Positions 56,868 to 64,000 of a stretch of DNA of 64,000 bases are shown here, in pieces; position 1 is the first letter of the stretch; every line of letters begins with the position of its first letter. The notes under the pieces were generated by a model, which worked only from the letters and a program-made list of their open reading frames with translations, had not been told where the DNA came from and made no database searches. A program made the translations under genes and the position numbers. This DNA is from Pseudomonadota bacterium. Lineage in GTDB: Bacteria; Desulfobacterota; SM23-61. The stretch spans positions 1 to 64,000 of the forward strand of contig JAHJQK010000022.1 in NCBI GenBank assembly GCA_018819135.1, read 5' to 3'.

Positions 56868-57350
56868 ATGGAAATGGAGAAGGTCCATTTTGCCCATGAA
56901 GAAATGATGCGGGTCCAAAAAATAATTCAAGAGTATCAAGCCCAGAAATGGGGGTTGATTCCATTGCTGCAGAAGATCCAGGGGGAATTGGGATATATCC
57001 CCAAGGAGACTCTGAAGCCCATTGCCGAGGCCCTCAATCTATTTCCCAGCCAGGTCCAGGGGGTGGTTACTTTTTATTCTCAGTTTTCCCTTGCTCCCCG
57101 GGGCAAATACGTCATCCGGGTGTGCCGCGGGACGGCCTGTCATGTGCGGGGAGGAAGATCCATTCTGCGGATGGTTAAGCGGGAATTGGGCATTGATGAA
57201 AAAGAAACCTCGAAGGATTTCAAGTTCACCCTGGAAACAGTGGCCTGTCTGGGAGCCTGTTTCTTAGCCCCGACCATGATGGTGAACCGGAATTATTTTG
57301 GCCGGCTTTCCCCTCCCAAGATTATTTCCATATTGGGACAACATCAATAA
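56868..57350 (+). CDS. NuoE-like thioredoxin-fold 2Fe-2S subunit
   Basis: VVTFYSQFSLAPRGKYVIRVCRGTACHVRGG ... TVACLGACFLAPTMMVN. Confidence 0.92.
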   Translation: MEMEKVHFAHEEMMRVQKIIQEYQAQKWGLIPLLQKIQGELGYIPKETLKPIAEALNLFPSQVQGVVTFYSQFSLAPRGKYVIRVCRGTACHVRGGRSILRMVKRELGIDEKETSKDFKFTLETVACLGACFLAPTMMVNRNYFGRLSPPKIISILGQHQ

Positions 57351-57371
57351 AAGGATGGAATTCGTCCTACC

Positions 57372-60300
57372 ATGACCAGACTTCTATCTTCCCAGACCTT
57401 GAACGACTTTCGTGAGCGGATCTGCCGGGAATCCGATCCCCAAAAAACCTGCATCCGGATTTGCATGACCGGTTGCCGAGCCTATGGCGCAGCCGAAGTA
57501 CGGAAGGCCCTTGAGGAAGAATTAAAAGCCCGGGGATTATCTACAAAAGTGGAGCTAAGAGATACCGGGTGTCAGGGGTTTTGCGCCCGGGCTCCGGTGA
57601 TTTCCATTGATCCTTACGGGTATTTTTATCAGGAAGTCACTACGGCCGACGTGGTCCATATTATCGCCCGCACCATTCAACAGGGGGAAATTCTGGGCCA
57701 TCTTTTATATGAAGACCCTCGCAGCGGGATGAAGATCCCTTACTGGGAACAGATCCCCTTTTTCAAAGGGCAAACCCGGCGGGTGCTGGAAAATTGCGGC
57801 CGGGTTGACCCAACCAAGATGATTCATTACATCGCCCGGAATGGATACGCCGGATTCCAGAAAGCTCTGATGATGACTCCCGAGGAAATCATCGGGACCA
57901 TGGAGAGGTCCGGGCTAAGAGGGCGGGGGGGAGCGGGTTTTCCCACGGGACGCAAGTGGCGCCTGGCGCACCTGTCCCCCCATTCCCCGAAGTATATCGT
58001 TTGTAATGCCGATGAAGGGGATCCAGGGGCCTTTATGGATAGAGCCGTTCTTGAGGGGGATCCCCACAGCGTCCTGGAAGGCATGCTCATCGGAGCCTAC
58101 GCCATTGGGGCCGAGCACGGGTACATCTATGTGCGCGAAGAATACCCGATAGCCGTGGATCATTTAACCATCGCGATTCTCCAGGCGAAGGAACTGGGCC
58201 TCCTGGGGGAAAATATCCTGGGGAGCGGATTCAACTTTTCTCTGGAACTAAAAATGGGAGCCGGAGCCTTCGTCTGCGGTGAGGAGACCGCCCTGATGGC
58301 TTCCATTGAAGGCCGGCGGGGCATGCCCCGACCGCGCCCTCCCTTCCCGGCCCAGGCAGGCCTGGACGGTAAGCCTACCAATATCAATAACGTAGAAACG
58401 TTTGCCAATGTCCGTTCCATTCTTTTAAACGGCAGCGATTGGTATGCCAACGTGGGAACCGAGGAAAGCAAGGGAACCAAGATCTTCTCGCTGGCGGGTA
58501 AGGTAAACAACACCGGGCTGGTAGAGGTTCCGGTCGGCATCTCCATGCGGGAAGTAATTTTCGGGATCGGGGGGGGAATTCCTAAAGGGCGCCGGTTTAA
58601 AGCCGTCCAGATGGGAGGACCCTCGGGGGGATGCGTGACCGAAAAATATCTGGATCTTCCCATCGACTATGGTTCTTTACAGGCCATCGGGTCGATCATG
58701 GGTTCGGGCGGCATGGTGGTCATGGATGAGAATAACTGCATGGTGGAAATTGCCCGCTTCTTCCTCAGTTTTACTCAGTCCGAATCCTGCGGGAAATGCA
58801 GCCCCTGCCGCCTGGGAACCACGGAAATGCTCAAAATCCTCACCCGCATTACCCAGGGGGAAGGTCAGGAAAAGGACATTGACCTGCTCATCAAAATCGG
58901 CCATGCGGTCCGCGATTCCGCCCTTTGCGGGTTGGGGCAGACCTGTGCCAAACCGGTCCTTTCCACCATTAAATATTTTCGGGATGAATATGAAGCCCAT
59001 ATTCGGGATAAACGTTGTCCCGGAGCAGTCTGCGAAGCCCTGGTGGTTTCCGCCTGCCATCATACCTGTCCGGTGGGAATTAGCGTCCCTAAATACATCG
59101 CCGCCATTGCCGAAGGAAAGTATGCTGAAGCCGCCGAGGTGATCCGGGAAAGAAATCCCTTCCCGGCCATATGCGGGCGGATCTGCCATCATCCTTGCGA
59201 AATCAAGTGCCGGCGGGGAGAACTGGACGAAGCTGTGGCTATTCGTTCCCTTAAGCGGTTCGCAGCAGACTGGTATTTCAACTTTATTTTCCAGACTCCA
59301 GAGCCTTTTCCCTTAACCAAAAAGCAGAAAGTGGCCATCATCGGCGCCGGCCCCACGGGATTGACCTGCGCTTACTACCTCAGGAGGATGGGTTATCCCG
59401 TTACGGTCTTCGAAGCCCTTTCGGTGGGGGGCGGAATGTTGATGGTGGGAGTTCCGGAATTTCGCCTTCCCAAGGCCGTCGTTCAGAAAGAAATCGAATA
59501 TCTTCAGCATCGCGGGGTGGAGATTCGCTACAATCACCCCATCAATGTCAATTTTACGATCGATTCGCTTAGGAAAGAAGGCTACCAGTCTGTATTCATC
59601 GCTGCCGGGAGTCAGAAGAGTCAGAAAATCGGAATCCCGGGAGAGGATGAAAGCCTGGTGGGCTTGTATTACGGGTTGGGGTTCCTCCGGGAAGTGAAAT
59701 TGGAGAAAGAGATCGAGATCGGTCAGAAAGTGATCGTCATCGGAGGGGGTAATGTGGCCGTCGATGTGGCCCGCTCAGCCCGCCGCTTGAGATGGGTTAA
59801 AGAGGGACAGCGAGAGGTTCATGTATTTTGTCTCGAATCCCGGGAAGAGATGCCCGCCACCAATGAAGAAGTGGAAGCAGCCCTGGAAGAAGGAATTTTC
59901 ATTCATTATTCTTTGGGAGTTAAGAGGGTCCTGAGTGATAATGGGAAATTTGCGGGAATTGAAACCATCGCCGTGCAATCGGTCTTCGACCAGGAGGGGC
60001 GATTCAACCCAACGTTTATCCCCGGATCGGAGGGCTTGTTTCTCGGTGACACAATCGTGATGGCGGTGGGCCAGGCCCCGGATCTCTCCTTCCTTCCTGC
60101 CGATAGTAAATTGGAGCGAACCAAGTGGGAAACCTTAGTGGTGAATGCCAACACCCTCGCCACCAATATCGAGGGCATCTTTGCCGGGGGGGATTTTGTT
60201 ACCGGGCCCACCCATATTATCGAAGCCATAGCCGCCGGCCGCCGGGCGGCGGTCTCGATTGACAAAAGTTTCCATAAAGACACCAGTCCCGTTATTTTTT

Positions 60301-60500
60301 TCGACCAAAAAGAATCAGGTGCTCCGGAAGACCTCAGTGAAAAATTAAGTACGGTTGAAGAAGGAAAACCCCGGGTGAAATCTGTTCTCTTACCTCCGGA
60401 AGACCGGGTCCATGATTTTCGGGAGATCGAACTGGGGTTTACGGAGGAGAAAGCGAAAGAAGAAGCCAAACGCTGTCTTCGCTGCGACTTGAGCAGATGA
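57372..60500 (+). CDS. NuoF-like NADH dehydrogenase fused to GltD/NfnB-like FAD oxidoreductase
   Basis: NuoF: GRGGAGFPTGRKW, NADEGDPGAFMDR, ESCGKCSPCRLGT; GltD-like: CHHTCPVGISVPKYI, VAIIGAGPTGLTCAYYLRRMGYPVTVFEA, VIGGGNVAVDVARSARR. Confidence 0.92.
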   Translation: MTRLLSSQTLNDFRERICRESDPQKTCIRICMTGCRAYGAAEVRKALEEELKARGLSTKVELRDTGCQGFCARAPVISIDPYGYFYQEVTTADVVHIIARTIQQGEILGHLLYEDPRSGMKIPYWEQIPFFKGQTRRVLENCGRVDPTKMIHYIARNGYAGFQKALMMTPEEIIGTMERSGLRGRGGAGFPTGRKWRLAHLSPHSPKYIVCNADEGDPGAFMDRAVLEGDPHSVLEGMLIGAYAIGAEHGYIYVREEYPIAVDHLTIAILQAKELGLLGENILGSGFNFSLELKMGAGAFVCGEETALMASIEGRRGMPRPRPPFPAQAGLDGKPTNINNVETFANVRSILLNGSDWYANVGTEESKGTKIFSLAGKVNNTGLVEVPVGISMREVIFGIGGGIPKGRRFKAVQMGGPSGGCVTEKYLDLPIDYGSLQAIGSIMGSGGMVVMDENNCMVEIARFFLSFTQSESCGKCSPCRLGTTEMLKILTRITQGEGQEKDIDLLIKIGHAVRDSALCGLGQTCAKPVLSTIKYFRDEYEAHIRDKRCPGAVCEALVVSACHHTCPVGISVPKYIAAIAEGKYAEAAEVIRERNPFPAICGRICHHPCEIKCRRGELDEAVAIRSLKRFAADWYFNFIFQTPEPFPLTKKQKVAIIGAGPTGLTCAYYLRRMGYPVTVFEALSVGGGMLMVGVPEFRLPKAVVQKEIEYLQHRGVEIRYNHPINVNFTIDSLRKEGYQSVFIAAGSQKSQKIGIPGEDESLVGLYYGLGFLREVKLEKEIEIGQKVIVIGGGNVAVDVARSARRLRWVKEGQREVHVFCLESREEMPATNEEVEAALEEGIFIHYSLGVKRVLSDNGKFAGIETIAVQSVFDQEGRFNPTFIPGSEGLFLGDTIVMAVGQAPDLSFLPADSKLERTKWETLVVNANTLATNIEGIFAGGDFVTGPTHIIEAIAAGRRAAVSIDKSFHKDTSPVIFFDQKESGAPEDLSEKLSTVEEGKPRVKSVLLPPEDRVHDFREIELGFTEEKAKEEAKRCLRCDLSR

Positions 60501-60516
60501 GAAAATACCTGAAATT

Positions 60517-60688
60517 TTTGGGACGCAGATGAACGCAGATTATTGAGATATTAAATGCAAAAGTACAGAAAATATAGTGCCAGGCCAAGAAAAGTAGTCG
60601 TTCGCAATGACAATCCTTTGGATAACAACTTATCTAAGTCGTTCACTATAGTTATCAGGGTTTATCTGCGAAAATCTGTGTCCTGAAA
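60517..60688. repeat. R1 dispersed repeat interrupted by a 74-bp element
   Basis: GGGACGCAGATGAACGCAGAT...CAGAAAATA | insert | TAGTTATCAGGGTTTATCTGCGAAAATCTGTGTCC. Confidence 0.75.
60575..60648. mobile_element. 74-bp MITE-like element with TA target-site duplication
   Basis: TAGTG...CACTA ends, flanked by TA; removal restores AAAATAGTTATC as in the R1 copy at 15904-15915. Confidence 0.65.
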
Positions 60689-60703
60689 TAAAGGAGAAAA
60701 GAG

Positions 60704-61363
60704 ATGATCCGGTCAATCACCAAACAAAAACCTTTGGACGAGGTTCTGAAGTCACTGGGAGAAATGGAACGGGTCTTTATCATCGGTTGCGGAACTTGCA
60801 CCACCATGGCGCATACGGGAGGTCAAGCTGAAGTATTGGCGATGCAACAAAAGCTGGTGGAAAGCCGGAAGGTGGTCACGGGATTCATGGTCATTCCTGT
60901 GGCCTGCGACAACCTGACCGAGGAAGCGCTGCAACAGAATCTTCCGGCAATGAGCGAATCCCAGGCGCTCGTGATCATGAGCTGTGCCTTCGGAGTTCAG
61001 ACCGTCAGTCGCTTCCTCGAAATCCCGGTGATCCCGGCTCTGGATACGCTTTTCATCGGGAAGGAAATGGGGCCCGGGCTTTTTCAGGAAGTTTGCCTGC
61101 AATGCGGGGAGTGTATCCTGGGCGAAACCGGAGGAATATGCCCGGTAACTTCCTGCCACAAAGGTTTAGTCAACGGACCCTGCGGGGGGACCCAGGAGGG
61201 AAAGTGCGAAGTGGACCGCAACAAGGATTGTGCCTGGACGTTAATCTATGAGCGATTGCAAAAGCAAGGGAGGCTTGCCGCCATGCGCAAATTCCACCCA
61301 GCCAAGAACTATCAGGTGGAACCGAAGCCCGGGAAAACGATATTCGAGCTGGAAAGGAGCTGA
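60704..61363 (+). CDS. Methylenetetrahydrofolate reductase C-terminal/MetV-like protein
   Basis: IGCGTCTTMAHTGGQAEVLAM; CLQCGECILGETGGICPVTSCHKGLVNGPCGGTQEGKCEVDRNKDCAW. Confidence 0.88.
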   Translation: MIRSITKQKPLDEVLKSLGEMERVFIIGCGTCTTMAHTGGQAEVLAMQQKLVESRKVVTGFMVIPVACDNLTEEALQQNLPAMSESQALVIMSCAFGVQTVSRFLEIPVIPALDTLFIGKEMGPGLFQEVCLQCGECILGETGGICPVTSCHKGLVNGPCGGTQEGKCEVDRNKDCAWTLIYERLQKQGRLAAMRKFHPAKNYQVEPKPGKTIFELERS

Positions 61364-61366
61364 TGA

Positions 61367-62266
61367 ATGGGACAAGGCTTCAGAGAAGTGCTTCAATCCG
61401 GGGAGTTTGTCATAACGAGTGAAATTGGGCCTCCCAAAGGAATTGACCTCAGTAAGATGGCCCACCATATTTCCTTGCTTAAGGAGAAAGTCCATGCCTT
61501 GAACGTGACGGACAATCAAAGCTCGGTTATGCGTTATCCATCCTTAGGCGGGGCCATCCTGATCAAAGAGCTGGGCGGCGAACCCATCTTGCAGATGACC
61601 TGCCGGGACCGAAATCGGTTGGCCTTGCAAGCCGATCTCCTCTTTGCCTCCAGCCGGGGGATCCGGAATGTGCTCTGCTTAACCGGGGATGCCGTACCTG
61701 TGGGAGACCACAAGACCGCGAAATCCGTCTTTGACCTGGATTCCAGCCAACTCCTGCGGGCGATCCGATCTCTGGAAGCGGGAAAGGATTTAGGGGGCAA
61801 TGCCCTGGAGGGCAGGGTGGAATTTTGTGCCGGAGCCATCGTCACGCCAGAAGCTCGCCCCCTAGAACCTCAGTTGATTAAATTTGAAAAAAAAGTGGAG
61901 TGTGGTGCAGAGTTCTTTCAAACCCAAGCCGTTTACGAGTTGGACCGGTTCCGCAGCTTTATGGAATATGCCCAAAAATTTCCGGTGAAGATTCTGGCTG
62001 GCATTGTTCTGCTCACCTCCGCCAAAATGGCCAAGTATATGACCGAAAATGTTCCGGGAATTTTTGTTCCATCAGCGCTGATCGATGAATTAGCCAATGC
62101 CCCTAAGGGGCAAGCCCTGAAGAAAGGAATTGAGATCGCCGGGAGGATGATCCGGGCGATATATGAGGAAAGGTTAAGCCATGGGGTGCACATCATGGCC
62201 ATCGGCAGGGAGGAAGTAGTACCGGAGATTTTGCAAACAGCAGGTATACAGCTTAAAAGCTCCTAA
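61367..62266 (+). CDS. metF: 5,10-methylenetetrahydrofolate reductase
   Basis: FVITSEIGPPKGIDLS, GGEPILQMTCRDRNRLALQADLL, CLTGDAVPVGDH, FFQTQAVYELDRF. Confidence 0.92.
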   Translation: MGQGFREVLQSGEFVITSEIGPPKGIDLSKMAHHISLLKEKVHALNVTDNQSSVMRYPSLGGAILIKELGGEPILQMTCRDRNRLALQADLLFASSRGIRNVLCLTGDAVPVGDHKTAKSVFDLDSSQLLRAIRSLEAGKDLGGNALEGRVEFCAGAIVTPEARPLEPQLIKFEKKVECGAEFFQTQAVYELDRFRSFMEYAQKFPVKILAGIVLLTSAKMAKYMTENVPGIFVPSALIDELANAPKGQALKKGIEIAGRMIRAIYEERLSHGVHIMAIGREEVVPEILQTAGIQLKSS

Positions 62267-62314
62267 CCAGAGGTTGCCGGGGCTTTATACCTGGGAGAGA
62301 GAAAGGAGAAAATT

Positions 62315-62704
62315 ATGGCTACGCAGGCGAAAATACTCTTGGTTGACGATGACCCTGATTTTGTGGAAGCAACCAAAGCCATCCTGGAAACGAAACCTTT
62401 TGAAGTGATCGTGGCTTATGACGGGAAGGAGGGACTGGAGAAAGCCCGCGGCGAAAAACCCGATGTAATCATCTTAGACGTAATGATGCCCCCGCCGGAT
62501 GGTTATGCGGTGTGCACGGAATTAAAAAAAGATCCGAAATGCAAAGCCATTCCCATTCTTCTCCTGACGGCCGTGATGCAGGCTCTACCGCACACGCTTT
62601 ATACCATCGACATGGGATTGCGCACCGAAGCCGACGATTACATCGATAAACCCGTTGAGCCGGCCGAATTAGTGCGCAGAGTGGAAAGCCTGATTGCCAG
62701 CTGA
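62315..62704 (+). CDS. Response regulator receiver protein
   Basis: AKILLVDDDPDFVEATKAIL, DVIILDVMMPPPDGYAV, DKPVEPAELV. Confidence 0.9.
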   Translation: MATQAKILLVDDDPDFVEATKAILETKPFEVIVAYDGKEGLEKARGEKPDVIILDVMMPPPDGYAVCTELKKDPKCKAIPILLLTAVMQALPHTLYTIDMGLRTEADDYIDKPVEPAELVRRVESLIAS

Positions 62705-62804
62705 GGCGTCATTATTTTATCTGCACCGAATTTTATCTGCACCGAAGAGAATGAGGGAAACGCTAAGCGCTTAGCGCTATGCGTATGGTGTTTTAAATTT
62801 ATTG

Positions 62805-63032
62805 CATAGGAATTTCCTTTTTGGACACGGATGTACACAGCGCGGCAGTGCCGCAACCAAAAGAAATCACCCCCTCCCACCCCTCCCCCCTCGAGGGGGA
62901 GGGATAGGGTGGGGGGGATTGCTTAACAAAATTTTCAGAATTTGAACGTTAGTAGTACAGATTATCAGGATAAACTAAAAAGAAAATAATTATCCGTTGT
63001 TATCTGCGCCAATCTGCGTCCTATTAAATTTA
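62805..63032. repeat. R1 dispersed repeat interrupted by the 116-bp element
   Basis: TTGCATAGGAATTTCCTTTTTGGACACGGATGTACACAG | insert | ATTATCAGGATAAACTAAAAAGAAAATAATTATC...CTGCGTCCTATTAAATTTA. Confidence 0.85.
62841..62956. mobile_element. 116-bp MITE/REP-like element, copy B, flanked by ACAG direct repeats
   Basis: CGCGGCAGTGCCGCAACCAAAAGAAATCACCCCC...GAACGTTAGTAGT; ACAG at 62837-62840 and 62957-62960. Confidence 0.8.
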
Positions 63033-63033
63033 T

Positions 63034-64000
63034 ATGACCAGCATCTTAGTAGTGGATGACGAAAAGATCATTCGGGATGGGTGCACCAGAATCCTCGGCA
63101 AAGAAGGCTGGGCCGTACAGACGGCTGGCTCCGGGGAGGACGGGTTACGCCTGTTGCAGCAAGAACCCTTCGATCTTCTCCTGCTGGATTTAAAGATGCC
63201 CGGGCTGAGCGGGATGGAAGTTCTGCAACGGGTAAAGGATTTACGCCCAGAACTTCTGGTAGTCATCATTACCGGGTATGCCACCGTGGAATCTGCTGTG
63301 GAAGCGATGAAAGCCGGCGCCTATGATTTTATCTCCAAACCCTTCCTCCCCGACCAGTTGCGCATCGTCGTCCGCCGCGCCCTGGAGAAAAAAGCCCTGC
63401 AACGGGAAGCAGACCATCTGCGCCAGGAGCGGGAGAAGGGGCTGCGAGAAATCGCTGGCGAAAAGAGCAAGATCAAAACCATCATCCATTGTATGGCCGA
63501 CGGGGTGTTGGTCACGGACCATGAAGGCCATGTGGTTCTGCACAATCCCGCCCTGGTAAAGATGCTCAAAATGGAGACGTCCCCCCCTTTGGGACATTTA
63601 CTTGATGCCGCCATCAGGAATGATTGCCTGGGGGAATTCGTCAAAAGGATCAGGGAGACCAAAGAAGGGAAGACAATCTCGCAAGAAGTGGTCGTGGGGG
63701 GGTTAACCCTCATGGCCCATATTGCTCCGGTACGCGGCGAGGAAGGTGAGATCCTGGGAGCGGTGACGGTTCTCAGAGATGTTAGTATGCTGAAAGCCAT
63801 GGACCAGATGAAGTCGGATTTTGTGGCCATGGTCTCCCATGAACTGCGTGCTCCGCTTGCTTCAGTGGAACAACAACTTTCCGTGGTCTTGGCCGGGATC
63901 CTGGGAGAGGTCAATTCCCGGCAGAATGAAATGCTGGGAAGAGCTAAGCAAAGGACGCACGCTTTGCTAGCCTTGATCAATGACCTTCTGGACATGTCGA
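63034..64000 (+). CDS. Receiver-PAS-histidine kinase (3' end outside window)
   Basis: ILVVDDEKIIRDGCTRIL receiver, PAS, MKSDFVAMVSHELRAPLASVEQQL H-box; open to the last base. Confidence 0.9.
   Translation, partial: MTSILVVDDEKIIRDGCTRILGKEGWAVQTAGSGEDGLRLLQQEPFDLLLLDLKMPGLSGMEVLQRVKDLRPELLVVIITGYATVESAVEAMKAGAYDFISKPFLPDQLRIVVRRALEKKALQREADHLRQEREKGLREIAGEKSKIKTIIHCMADGVLVTDHEGHVVLHNPALVKMLKMETSPPLGHLLDAAIRNDCLGEFVKRIRETKEGKTISQEVVVGGLTLMAHIAPVRGEEGEILGAVTVLRDVSMLKAMDQMKSDFVAMVSHELRAPLASVEQQLSVVLAGILGEVNSRQNEMLGRAKQRTHALLALINDLLDMS

Noticed and set aside
1-64000. CRISPR arrays
   Set aside because: No regularly spaced 24-40 bp repeats with unique spacers seen; the repeats found are dispersed or palindromic.

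Overview
The window looks like one contig from a Desulfobacterota/deltaproteobacterial-type genome (inferred from gene content). (1) 0.2-20.5 kb: an almost complete dcw cell-wall/division cluster, mltG-mraZ-rsmH-ftsL-ftsI-murE-murF-mraY-murD-ftsW-murG-murC-murB-ddl-ftsQ-ftsA-ftsZ, with a readable sigma70 promoter and triple MraZ operator upstream of mraZ. (2) 20.6-25.1 kb: a radical SAM gene, then a scar zone with a RAYT fragment, an ISKra4-like IS with 24-bp TIRs and a likely A9 frameshift, and a pseudogene abutting the IS. (3) 25.1-39.8 kb: a large gas-vesicle island with a sigma54 activator, Hsp20/GvpH-like protein, CDC48-type AAA ATPase fused in frame to a GvpF/L domain, GvpF/L paralogues, GvpA, GvpN, GvpG, GvpK, GvpJ/S-like proteins, a tandem ArsA-like ATPase and several small unassigned proteins. 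(4) 39.9-53.7 kb: CheB/CheR-PAS, hybrid kinases, a lytic transglycosylase, two paralogous kinase/acyl-CoA synthetase blocks that have decayed reciprocally, and internally deleted mini-copies of genes. (5) 54.1-62.3 kb: an FdhA/NuoE/NuoF-GltD operon behind a sigma54-like promoter, followed by metV-metF. (6) Signalling genes run off the right end. Intergenic regions carry several families of small palindromic repeats. Two small elements (116 bp and 74 bp) are nested in other repeats with readable target-site duplications. The strongest candidates for novelty are the CDC48::GvpF fusion with its associated gas-vesicle accessory set, the nested non-autonomous elements, and the reciprocal decay/mini-copy pattern.
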